From CAWUEZ02 sp963921355 (GTDB lineage: Bacteria > Pseudomonadota > Alphaproteobacteria > Thalassobaculales > Thalassobaculaceae), in assembly GCA_963921355.3 (NCBI GenBank), contig OZ001190.1, positions 1,736,001-1,800,000 on the forward strand: a stretch of 64,000 nucleotides of DNA, written 5' to 3'. Of this stretch, positions 26,099-33,342 are shown one piece after another. A program made the translations under genes and the position numbers. The notes beneath the pieces are model-generated. The model ran no database searches. It saw only the letters and a program-made list of their open reading frames with translations, and was not told where the DNA came from. The stretch's first letter is position 1. Each line of letters starts with the position of its first letter.

Positions 26099-26905
26099 AT
26101 GAAGCTGAGCGACGCTCAACTCGCCGAGTTCGATCGCGAAGGCTACCTGTTTCTCGAGGAGGCCTTCACGGCGGACGAAGCGGCGATGCTTGCGGCCGAG
26201 GCGCAGGCCGTCTACGCGCTCGACCGCGAAGAGGTCTGGCGCGAGTCGTCCGGTGCACCGCGCACCGCCTTCGCGGCCCATCTGTACAACGACGCCTTCG
26301 CCCGTCTCGGCGCCCATCCCCGGCTGGTGGAGCCGGTCGAGCAGCTGCTGGGCGAACAGGTCTACATGCATCAGTTCAAGGTCAACGCGAAGGCCGCGTT
26401 TGACGGCGAAGTCTGGCAATGGCATCAGGACTACGGGACCTGGCAGCGCGACGACGACATGCCGGAACCGCGGGCCATGAACATCGCGGTGTTCCTGGAT
26501 CCGGTGACCGTCGCGAATGGCCCCTTGATGTTCATTCCACGCAGCCACAAGACAGGGGTCTTCGAAGCCGGCCACGACCTTGCGACGACCAGCTATCCGC
26601 TGTGGACCCTGGACCGGGCGACGGTCACCCGGCTGGCGGAGGAAGGCGGGATCGTCACGCCCACCGGCCCGGCGGGGTCGTTGCTGCTGTTCCACGGCAA
26701 CCTGGTGCATGCAAGCCCGCCGAACATCAGCCCGTGGAATCGGACCATCGTTTATTTGAGCCTGTGCGCGGTCTCGAACCACATCCGTCAGTTCAAGCGC
26801 AAGGAGTGGATCGCCCATCGGGACTTCACGCCGATCACGGCGCTGGCGGACGACTGTCTGGCGCCGCTGGTTGCGGCTCACGAGTCGGCGGTGGCGGCGG
26901 AGTAG
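26099..26905 (+). CDS. Phytanoyl-CoA dioxygenase family (PhyH) oxygenase
   Basis: A 268-residue non-heme Fe(II)/2-oxoglutarate dioxygenase. The iron ligands are His and Asp of WQWHQDYGTW and the distal His of LLFHGNLVHASPPNIS; the Arg in WNRTIVYLS would bind 2-oxoglutarate. The section from WHQDYGTW to MPEPRAMNI recalls EctD-type hydroxylases, although no ectoine genes are present. ATG 26099 follows GGGAGGAAG, a strong site. It is followed after 70 bases by a sulfotransferase gene. The substrate could be an amino acid or a small hydroxylated acid; no more is supported. Confidence 0.87.
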   Translation: MKLSDAQLAEFDREGYLFLEEAFTADEAAMLAAEAQAVYALDREEVWRESSGAPRTAFAAHLYNDAFARLGAHPRLVEPVEQLLGEQVYMHQFKVNAKAAFDGEVWQWHQDYGTWQRDDDMPEPRAMNIAVFLDPVTVANGPLMFIPRSHKTGVFEAGHDLATTSYPLWTLDRATVTRLAEEGGIVTPTGPAGSLLLFHGNLVHASPPNISPWNRTIVYLSLCAVSNHIRQFKRKEWIAHRDFTPITALADDCLAPLVAAHESAVAAE

Positions 26906-26975
26906 AGCGATTGGGATGCCCATCCGCTTGCGGTCCGTGCTAGGGAGCGCGGGCTTCGACCCCAGCGGGATCTAG

Positions 26976-27860
26976 GTGGATATGGCTGACGACTTCGATG
27001 CGGTTTATCGGCGCCTGGCGGCGCTGCCGGTGTTCTTTGTCGGCGGTCTGCCGCGATCGGGAACGACGTGGCTCCAACAGATGCTCAACGCCCATCCCGA
27101 GTTGGTCTGCATGGGCGAGTCTCACTACATCAACGACCTGGTACCGAAGATCCTGGAGGTTATTAAGGGGTTCAACGAACGCCGGGCGAACAGTGTCGGG
27201 ACCTGGGCAACGACGGTGGAAGGTTTCGCCGTCAGGCATATGCGCCCGGTTCTCCAGTCGGCCTTCGCCAGTCTGGTGAGCGCGAATCTCGATGGCCGCC
27301 CGGCCGATGGCCTCGTGGCGATCGGCGAGAAGACCCCGGACAACCTGATGCACCTGCAGAGGCTTTGGGCGATCTATCCCGATGCCCGGTTCGTGCACAT
27401 CATTCGCGACCCGAGGGACGGCGCGATTTCGGGTTTTGCCAGGTTTCGCTCCAAACTGCCCGAGGACATGACCCGTGAGCGCTACGTCGACGAGTACAGC
27501 AGGACCTGGAAAGAGCGGATCCTGAAGGCCCGGGAGCTGGCCAAGGACCGCCGGTATCTGGAAATCCGCTATGAGGCCATGCACGCGGCCCCGGAGGAGA
27601 CCACCGGCGCCCTGCTCCGCTTTCTTGGGGCGTCGGATGCGGAAGCGTCCATCCGCACGGCTCTGGACGCGGCGAGCTTCGAGCGATTGTCAGGCGGACG
27701 CAAGCGTGGTCAGGAGGATCCGGACTCCCATTACCGGCGTGGTGAAGTCGGGGGCTGGCGGGACGTCCTGAACGATGGCGAACTGGCGGCGGCGGATCGA
27801 AATGCCGGCCCGCTCATGGCGGAGTTCGGCTACAGCCGGACGCAGGCCGGGGCGGGCTGA
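26976..27860 (+). CDS. Sulfotransferase family protein
   Basis: A 294-residue PAPS-dependent sulfotransferase-like protein. FFVGGLPRSGTTWLQQML is the 5'-phosphosulfate-binding loop, and FVHIIRDPRDGAISGFARF contains the 3'-phosphate-binding Arg and Ser region. Such enzymes sulfate sugars, lipids or proteins. It converges on the CMP-sugar synthetase operon, with stop codons 10 bases apart, and could sulfate its glycan product. GTG 26976 and ATG 26982 are both possible starts, two residues apart. Confidence 0.86.
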   Translation: MDMADDFDAVYRRLAALPVFFVGGLPRSGTTWLQQMLNAHPELVCMGESHYINDLVPKILEVIKGFNERRANSVGTWATTVEGFAVRHMRPVLQSAFASLVSANLDGRPADGLVAIGEKTPDNLMHLQRLWAIYPDARFVHIIRDPRDGAISGFARFRSKLPEDMTRERYVDEYSRTWKERILKARELAKDRRYLEIRYEAMHAAPEETTGALLRFLGASDAEASIRTALDAASFERLSGGRKRGQEDPDSHYRRGEVGGWRDVLNDGELAAADRNAGPLMAEFGYSRTQAGAG

Positions 27861-27870
27861 CCCGCGCGAC

Positions 27871-28599
27871 TCAACTCAGGTCGTGGGTGTCGAACCACTC
27901 CAGCGCCTTCTCGGCCAGGTAGAAGTCGAAATCGTCGTGGATGTCGATGCCGGACGCCGTTGAGTTGATGGCGATGAGTTCGGCATGGTCGCCGGTTCTC
28001 CGGCCGGCGCGGATCAGATGTGACCGCAGCGCCGACGCAATGCCCGTGTCCTCGCGAAACAACGGTTTGCGGGTTTGGCGGGGACCGTAGATCGCCATCC
28101 AGTCGTAAACCCGCTGCCAGGTGCCGTCGTCGTCCTGAATCCAGAAATTCTTGTGGGTCCGGTTGGCCGCGAAGCAGCTGTCGAGCTCCCGCCGTTCCTT
28201 AAGGGTGTTGACCGCTTGGGCGATCCATTCGGGTTTGCGGAACAAATCGGTCGGCTGCAGGAACACGACGATACCGAACGCACCGTCCAGCGCTTCCGCA
28301 CGCGCCAGCGCGTCCGCCAGAACCGGCTCGGTCGGTGTGAGATCCTCAGCCAGCGACGAGTCGCGCATGAACGGGGTCCAGGCGCCGGCGGCTTCGGCGG
28401 CCGCCCTGATTTCCTCGTTGTCGGTGGTGACCAGCACGCGGTCACAGACCCCGCTTTGCAGTGCGTGCTCGACGGAGTAGGCGATCAGCGGTTTGCCGCG
28501 GATCGGCTTCACGTTCTTGCCGGGCAGCCCCTTGGACCCGCCACGCGCCGGAATGATGACGATCACGCGATCGTTCTCGCTTCCCGCTCCCACGGTCAT
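27871..28599 (-). CDS. CMP-sialic-acid-type cytidylyltransferase (NeuA-like)
   Basis: A 242-residue nucleotidyltransferase that would activate a 3-deoxy-ulosonic acid with CTP. VIVIIPARGGSKGLPGKNVKPI is the intact CTP-binding signature (given here as one motif of the NeuA/KdsB type), with PLIAYSVEHAL, VLVTTDNEEI and VFLQPTDLFR following; the C-terminal GIDIHDDFDFYLAE holds the Asp pair of NeuA enzymes. It is the last gene of a seven-gene leftward operon and overlaps the preceding gene by 4 bases (ATGA). The sugar acid it uses should be the product of the upstream DAHP-synthase-like and SAF genes. Confidence 0.88.
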   Translation of the reverse strand: MTVGAGSENDRVIVIIPARGGSKGLPGKNVKPIRGKPLIAYSVEHALQSGVCDRVLVTTDNEEIRAAAEAAGAWTPFMRDSSLAEDLTPTEPVLADALARAEALDGAFGIVVFLQPTDLFRKPEWIAQAVNTLKERRELDSCFAANRTHKNFWIQDDDGTWQRVYDWMAIYGPRQTRKPLFREDTGIASALRSHLIRAGRRTGDHAELIAINSTASGIDIHDDFDFYLAEKALEWFDTHDLS

Positions 28600-29258
28600 G
28601 CGCTGATTTCCCCCAGTTTGGTGAGCGAGTCGCCGAGGGCTTCGGCAACCGCGAAACCCGTGTCGTCACGGACGTCGGCCAGAGCCCAGGTCTGTTCCAC
28701 CAGTTCAAACCCGACCGCATCACCGAGTCGGTGTCCTTTGTCGAACAGGTGGGGACGGGTGGCGAGCGCCAGACCGACGAGCTCCTGAAAGTACTCGGCG
28801 TCGCGCGCCGGGCCGCCCTCGGTCATGGCCACGATCTCGCCGTCCGAGTGGCGACGCCAAAGGTTTGCGTAGAAGCGCCGGGCGCATACCACGCTGTCGA
28901 GATGGTCGCGGGCCGCCAGGTTGTCGGCGGTGCGCCGGATCAGGCCCCGGGGCCGAAACGGGTGCGTCGGCTCGAGAACGACAACCACGTCGCTCGGATG
29001 GAGATGGGCGATCTCGGCGAGCGCGCCGGCATAGTCGCCCGATGTCCGGCGGTAGCTCTGGACCGGGGCGCCGTAGCGGTCGACGGCGGCCCGAATGGCG
29101 TCGTCATCCGTGGTCACCACGATGGGCGAGTCCGGAAGATCGGCAAGCGCGCTGTCGAGGGTTCGCTCGAGGCTCGACCGACCCCGGATCGGGGTCAGCA
29201 GCCTCGGGGTGCTCTTGGCGGCGGAAAGCACCGGAATGATGACAAGCGGTTCGGTCAC
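28596..29258 (-). CDS. Cytidylyltransferase-like protein with degenerate nucleotide loop
   Basis: A 220-residue NeuA-fold relative of its downstream neighbour. It has VVTTDDDAIRAAVDRYGA and VVVVLEPTHPFRPRGLI, parallel to TTDN and LQPTDLF in NeuA. The signature loop expected as PARGGSKG reads PVLSAAKSTPRL, so Gly-Gly is lost while one Lys may remain. It could be a partner subunit, a different nucleotidyltransferase or a regulatory paralogue. GTG 29258 overlaps the stop of the GT2 gene, and its own stop overlaps the next ATG, so it is translationally coupled on both sides. Confidence 0.78.
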   Translation of the reverse strand: MTEPLVIIPVLSAAKSTPRLLTPIRGRSSLERTLDSALADLPDSPIVVTTDDDAIRAAVDRYGAPVQSYRRTSGDYAGALAEIAHLHPSDVVVVLEPTHPFRPRGLIRRTADNLAARDHLDSVVCARRFYANLWRRHSDGEIVAMTEGGPARDAEYFQELVGLALATRPHLFDKGHRLGDAVGFELVEQTWALADVRDDTGFAVAEALGDSLTKLGEISA

Positions 29259-29941
29259 GTGCCCGGTCCTCCGGTGCGGATAACCTCGATCACCTCGGCA
29301 ACCCGCTTGGCCCGGCCTTCGTCGCGACCCTGGTGAATGCCGTGGTGATGATAGGCCCGCATCCCGGGTTCGTAGACGATGTCGTGACCGGCCTGGATCA
29401 TCCGTTTGCCCCATTCCCGATCTTCGACACCCCGGATCTTCTCGTCGAACGGCTCGTCCTGCCAGATGGACTTGCGGATCGCAGAGTTCGCGTTGTGAAA
29501 GAAGTAGTCGACCCGCTGGCGCACGCGCTCGTCCCGAAATGTCGTCCAGAGGTCGCGACGGTCGACCGCGCTGGTTTCGGGCAGCGGTTCCTGGCGGCCG
29601 TAGATCCCGCAGGTCCGTGGGTTTCCCTCCGGTCCAAGATGGGCGTAGGCGTAGTCGGCCCACAGGTCGTCCACCGGGATACAGTGTGACGACAGCAGGG
29701 CGACGGTCTCGTGAACGGCAGCATCGATGCCGATGTTCAAGGCCCGGCCGTAGGAAAACTCCTCGCGCGTGATGTTGCGCAGTGTGCAGTCGAACGCCTC
29801 GGCACATTCACGGGTCCCATCGGTCGAATCGTTGTCGACCAGAATGATGTCGAGATCGGGCAGGCGTTGTCGGCGCAGCGCCGTGAGGCAACGCCCGATC
29901 CAGCTGCGCTCGTTCTTGGCACGCAATACGACACTGATCAC
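29255..29941 (-). CDS. Glycosyltransferase family 2
   Basis: A 228-residue GT-A enzyme. It has MISVVLRAKNERSWIGRCL at the N-terminus, DIILVDNDSTDGTRE, a metal-binding region, and GVEDREWGKRM containing the ED-x-x-W motif of rhamnosyl- and related transferases. It has no membrane segment. It starts with GTG 29941 overlapping the previous stop, in the middle of the operon with two cytidylyltransferases, so it could transfer the CMP-activated or another sugar. Donor and acceptor are unproven. Confidence 0.87.
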   Translation of the reverse strand: MISVVLRAKNERSWIGRCLTALRRQRLPDLDIILVDNDSTDGTRECAEAFDCTLRNITREEFSYGRALNIGIDAAVHETVALLSSHCIPVDDLWADYAYAHLGPEGNPRTCGIYGRQEPLPETSAVDRRDLWTTFRDERVRQRVDYFFHNANSAIRKSIWQDEPFDEKIRGVEDREWGKRMIQAGHDIVYEPGMRAYHHHGIHQGRDEGRAKRVAEVIEVIRTGGPGT

Positions 29942-30441
29942 ATCAGCTCTCCTCGGCGGCCGGTCCGCGACGGACCGTCCTCGTCCTCGGAAATGAAACC
30001 GAAGTCGATCGCGGCCCCCTCCGGCATGTCGTACAGGACCCGGCGGCCGACGACCTGGTGCTTGAAGTCGGTGGACAGCCCGATGCCGCCGGGAACCTCC
30101 GTCAGGCTGTCCTCGGTCAGGAGATCGCCGGCCTTGATCTCCCGAGTTGTGACCAGCGTGGAGCGGCTCGCGCGCAGCAGGTCCAGCCGGGCAACCGGTG
30201 ACGGCTTGAACAGCAGGTCGCCGGGCAGGTCCGTGTTCCGAAGACGCTCAAAACTGTCGAGGTCCATGGTCAGGAAGGCGAGACGAATCCCGTCCGCCAC
30301 AATCGGCGGGTCGCTGAGCTGGTCGGCCGGGATGACCGCGTCATACCGCGCGAAGATCCGCTCGAACGGTTCGTCAGTGGCCTCGTCCACCGTCTCGATG
30401 GTCAGGTCCGGCGTCTCGGCCCGGAGCAAGATGCGCCGCAT
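29938..30441 (-). CDS. Free-standing SAF-domain protein (NeuB C-terminal-like)
   Basis: A 167-residue protein. Its C-terminal 65 residues (TREIKAGDLLTEDSLTEVPG, then GLSTDF and VVGRRVLYDMPEGAAI) match the SAF or antifreeze-like domain that ends sialic acid synthases of the NeuB type. The synthase TIM barrel is absent; the first 90 residues (containing FERIFARYDAVIPADQL) match nothing I recognise. In NeuB this domain contributes to the active site of the partner subunit. A PEP-condensing TIM barrel is encoded two genes upstream, so a two-protein synthase is conceivable. ATG 30441 is preferred; a TTG at 30459 would overlap the AroE-like stop. Confidence 0.68.
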   Translation of the reverse strand: MRRILLRAETPDLTIETVDEATDEPFERIFARYDAVIPADQLSDPPIVADGIRLAFLTMDLDSFERLRNTDLPGDLLFKPSPVARLDLLRASRSTLVTTREIKAGDLLTEDSLTEVPGGIGLSTDFKHQVVGRRVLYDMPEGAAIDFGFISEDEDGPSRTGRRGELM

Positions 30442-30455
30442 GGCTGGCCTTGCAC

Positions 30456-31343
30456 TCAAGCGGACCGCATCGCCTCGCGGACCTGCTCGAGGCTGAGCGC
30501 ACCAGGGACTGCTTTGGTGAAGGCGATCGCCGCCTGATCGAGATTCATGCCGAGCCCGTTCCGCGTCTTCAGGCCCCGTGCCGCCGCGGCAGTCAGCAAC
30601 GGCGTTTCCGGAGGTTGATAGATCACATCATAGACGACTGACCGATCCGGCAGAATCCCAAGATCGTCCGCACTCACTGGAGATCCAGGAGGACCGTCCT
30701 GGTAGCCGAAGGTGGTGGCGTTGACCAGGAGGTCGGTTCCGGCCAGGGCGTCGACGGGAATCGGGAAGTCGACGGCCGTGGCGCCCAGGCTGGCGGCAAC
30801 GCGGTCGGCCGTTGCCCGGGTGCGGTTGGCGAGGGTGAGCGCGGCGGTTCGTCCGGCAAGATAGGCGGCGACCGCCAACCCGGCACCGCCGAGGCCGATC
30901 AGCAGGGCATGCCGCGATCCGAGCGCCTCTGGGCCGCCGACCAGTGCTTCGATCTGGGCGAGGGCGCCGGCGCCGTCGGTGTTGGCGCCGACCAGCGCAT
31001 CGCCGTCCCGATAGACGGCGTTGACAGCGCCGATTCGCTCCGCCTCCGGTTCGAGCCGATCGAGTAGGGCGACAATCGCCTGCTTGTGGGGAACGGCAAC
31101 GGCTCCGCCGACATACCGGGAATCCGCCCGGAGTGCCGCGACGAGGTCACCCAGGCCTGACGGTTCAACGTCCATCGGATGCATCACCGCGGCCACCCCG
31201 GCGGCGGCGAAGGCCGCGTTCCAGAGCAGGGGCGACCGGGCGCCCTTGGATGGCGACAGGCCTAGGATTGCCGCGAACCGGTCGGTCGACACCTCGATGT
31301 CATTGCCGATCAGGCCGGTGTAGCTCGGGGCGCCGGATCCCAT
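30456..31343 (-). CDS. Shikimate-dehydrogenase-like reductase (AroE family)
   Basis: A 295-residue two-domain protein. It has the catalytic Lys in GAVAVPHKQA and Asp in GANTDGAGAL, and a dinucleotide-binding loop LIGLGGAGLAVAAYL. The substrate motif usually reading HSxSP is changed: GLSPSKGARSPLLWNAAF has SP but not the first Ser that holds the shikimate carboxylate. The enzyme may therefore reduce a keto group on a different acid. It begins 10 bases after the DAHP-synthase-like gene and is followed after 14 bases by the SAF gene. No dehydroquinate synthase gene is present here, so a role in the housekeeping shikimate pathway is doubtful. Confidence 0.84.
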   Translation of the reverse strand: MGSGAPSYTGLIGNDIEVSTDRFAAILGLSPSKGARSPLLWNAAFAAAGVAAVMHPMDVEPSGLGDLVAALRADSRYVGGAVAVPHKQAIVALLDRLEPEAERIGAVNAVYRDGDALVGANTDGAGALAQIEALVGGPEALGSRHALLIGLGGAGLAVAAYLAGRTAALTLANRTRATADRVAASLGATAVDFPIPVDALAGTDLLVNATTFGYQDGPPGSPVSADDLGILPDRSVVYDVIYQPPETPLLTAAAARGLKTRNGLGMNLDQAAIAFTKAVPGALSLEQVREAMRSA

Positions 31344-31352
31344 GGTCGCGGC

Positions 31353-32276
31353 TCAGGCGTCCATGGTCCGTCCGATGGCCGCCGCGACCGGGCGACATGC
31401 CTTCATGATCTCGTCGAACTGCTCGAGGCTGGAGCACTGCAACGGGTCGACGGCCGCGTTCTTCGGATCGGGGTGGACCTCCAGCATCAGGCCATCGGCC
31501 CCGGCCCCGATCGAGGCCAGCATCATCGGCTTGACCCAGGGCTGCCAGAACGTCGCGTGGCTCGGGTCGCTGAGGACCGGCAGGTGCGTGACGTCCTGTG
31601 CGGCCGGGATGACTTGCAGATCCAGCAGGAAGCGGGATGTCTCCCGGTGAGTATGGTTGGCCACCACGCCGCGCTCGCACAGCACGATCTTGGGCTCCTG
31701 GCTGAGCCGGTCGTGCTCGAGAGCGATGTATTCGGCCGCCATCAGCCAGTCGCGGAGACTCGATCCGTAGCCCCGTTTCAGCATTACCGGCATGCCGGTC
31801 TTTCCGACCTCGGTCAGCAGTGGATAGTTCTGCATGTTCCGGGTGCCGATCTGCAGCATGTCGCAGTTGGCGGCCACGACGTCGATCTTCGCGATGTCCA
31901 TGACCTCGGTGATGATGGGCAGTCCCGTCTCCTGCTTGGCGACCTGAAGCCATTTCAGGCCGTCTTCGCGCGGCTCGAAGAACTTCGCCGAGCGGTACGG
32001 AAAGGTCAGCGGCTTGAACGCGCCGCCACGCAGAAAATGAGCCCCGGCCGCCTTGACGCCGATCGCGGTCTTCACGATCAAGTCCTCATTCTCGACCGTG
32101 TTGGGACCCGCCATGACGGGGATCAGCGGCCCGCCGAAGGTGACACCGCCGCACTCGAAGACGGTCCGGTGATCCGCGCGGCTTTTGGCGACCAGGGGGA
32201 TCTTGTTTTCGATGTCGTCCTGGCTGAGGTCTTTGCCGGGAAACTTGTTGTCGACGCCCATATTGGAGCCGGTCAT
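31353..32276 (-). CDS. DAHP/Kdo8P-synthase-family aldolase with altered metal and substrate motifs
   Basis: A 307-residue class I-beta PEP aldolase without a regulatory domain. It has GAHFLRGGAFKP, PIITEVMD, DMLQIGTRNMQNYPLL, VMLKRGYGSSL, DPSHA and LMLEVHPDP, the order of DAHP synthases. Two key sites differ. GPCS(V)E, whose Cys binds the metal, reads GPNTVEN (Asn codon 32100-32102), as in metal-independent Kdo8P synthases. The E4P-binding KPRTS reads KPLTF (32001-32015), losing the Arg. The other metal ligands (DPSH His, EVHP Glu, VDPLQ Asp) are kept. ATG 32276 follows AGGAAGGA. It probably joins PEP to an aldose other than erythrose 4-phosphate; the operon context supports a sugar-acid product. 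Confidence 0.85.
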   Translation of the reverse strand: MTGSNMGVDNKFPGKDLSQDDIENKIPLVAKSRADHRTVFECGGVTFGGPLIPVMAGPNTVENEDLIVKTAIGVKAAGAHFLRGGAFKPLTFPYRSAKFFEPREDGLKWLQVAKQETGLPIITEVMDIAKIDVVAANCDMLQIGTRNMQNYPLLTEVGKTGMPVMLKRGYGSSLRDWLMAAEYIALEHDRLSQEPKIVLCERGVVANHTHRETSRFLLDLQVIPAAQDVTHLPVLSDPSHATFWQPWVKPMMLASIGAGADGLMLEVHPDPKNAAVDPLQCSSLEQFDEIMKACRPVAAAIGRTMDA

Positions 32277-32324
32277 CGCCGCATCCTTCCTGGTTCTTCA
32301 CCTGAAATCGGGTGGTCAACCGTC

Positions 32325-33242
32325 TTATCGCGTGGCGGGTCCGCCCGCAATCGCCGCGGCGGCGGCGGTGGCGCGACCGAACCGATGCAGCACATCGATT
32401 GGTGACTCGATTCGGAATCCGAACCCGGCCGCGCGTCTCGGGTCGATGGTCGGCGAGTTCTGCCGGCTCGGTTGGATCTCGGTCCGGGGCTCTTTTCCGA
32501 GGCCTTCCGCAATGGCCTGCACCGCCCCGAGGACCGTGATCGGCGGCGTCGAGGCGAGGGAGAAAGCCTCGAACCCGACCTCCCGGCCGACCAGCACGGC
32601 GGCGAAGTCGACCACCGCTTGGGCGTCGACGACAGCATTGTAGGCACCGTTCGCATTGAAGACGGTGACGGTCTGGTCCTCGAGCACCCGGGCCGCCACG
32701 GTGGCCGGGAAGTTGTCGTGACAGCCGACTCCGACAACGGCCGGCAGGCGGAGGGCAATGGCGTCCGTCAGCCTGCCCCGCTCGACCTCTCCCCGCAGAG
32801 CGCGTTCGCCCGCCAGCTTGGCTTCACCGTAGGGGATCTCCGGGGCGCAGGGTGTCGAATCGTCGATTATGGCGACCGGCGGGCGGCCGATCGCGGCCTG
32901 GGACGACATGTAGATCACCCGGCCGCCGGCGCGTGCGCCGAGGGCACGGGCGCCGGCGCCGAGGGCCTTGTTGAGCGCTTTGAGCCGACCACCGTCGGGC
33001 TCGCGGGCCGGGATCACTGCCGCGCAGTCGATCACGGCGTCGACCTCGAGGCCGGGCGCAGGCTCCTCGGAATCGCGGGTCGGATCCCATCCGTGTCCAA
33101 TGATCTCCGCGCCGAGGTCGGGTGCTGTGCGGGCGAAGGCGTGGACCCGTGCGCCAAGGCCGGACATCCCGACAGCCATCAGCCGGCCGAGGAATCCGCC
33201 GGTACCGGTTACGGCGATGGTCTTCCCTGCGATCCCGCTCAC
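32325..33242 (-). CDS. NAD-dependent epimerase/dehydratase
   Basis: A 305-residue extended SDR. It has IAVTGTGGFLGRLMAVG for NAD binding, CAAVIPA, VIYMSSQAAIG with the catalytic Ser region, and Y-G-E-A-K (PYGEAKLAGE). GTG 33242 follows GGAGGGCGCGG, with the TGxxGxxG motif at residues 11-18 as expected. It is the first gene of the leftward operon, so its product may enter the ulosonic acid pathway as the aldose precursor. It is divergent from the zinc-methyltransferase gene across a 100-base promoter region. Confidence 0.87.
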   Translation of the reverse strand: MSGIAGKTIAVTGTGGFLGRLMAVGMSGLGARVHAFARTAPDLGAEIIGHGWDPTRDSEEPAPGLEVDAVIDCAAVIPAREPDGGRLKALNKALGAGARALGARAGGRVIYMSSQAAIGRPPVAIIDDSTPCAPEIPYGEAKLAGERALRGEVERGRLTDAIALRLPAVVGVGCHDNFPATVAARVLEDQTVTVFNANGAYNAVVDAQAVVDFAAVLVGREVGFEAFSLASTPPITVLGAVQAIAEGLGKEPRTEIQPSRQNSPTIDPRRAAGFGFRIESPIDVLHRFGRATAAAAAIAGGPATR

Positions 33243-33278
33243 GGTTGCCGCGCCCTCCGCACGGCCCCGGTGGTGTAC

Positions 33279-33308
33279 TTGATCCGGGGCGGTGTCCTCA
33301 CCTATAGC
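33279..33308 (+). promoter_or_regulatory. Candidate sigma-70-type promoter for the rightward methyltransferase operon
   Basis: TTGATC (33279-33284) and TATAGC (33303-33308) are 18 bases apart, 35 bases before the ATG at 33343. Both hexamers match the consensus at most positions. It lies in the short gap between divergent operons, where a promoter is needed. Confidence 0.4.
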
Positions 33309-33342
33309 ACCCGGGGTTCGAAGAGATGTCGAGGGTGGCCGA

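Noticed and set aside
26099..26905. Call as ectoine hydroxylase EctD
   Set aside because: The segment around the HxD motif is similar, but no ectoine biosynthesis genes are near and the rest of the sequence is general PhyH family.
31353..32276. Call as KdsA (Kdo8P synthase)
   Set aside because: The Asn at the metal position is KdsA-like, but GGAFKP...PY, MQNY and EVHPDP follow the DAHP synthase I-beta pattern and the KANRSS motif of KdsA is missing.
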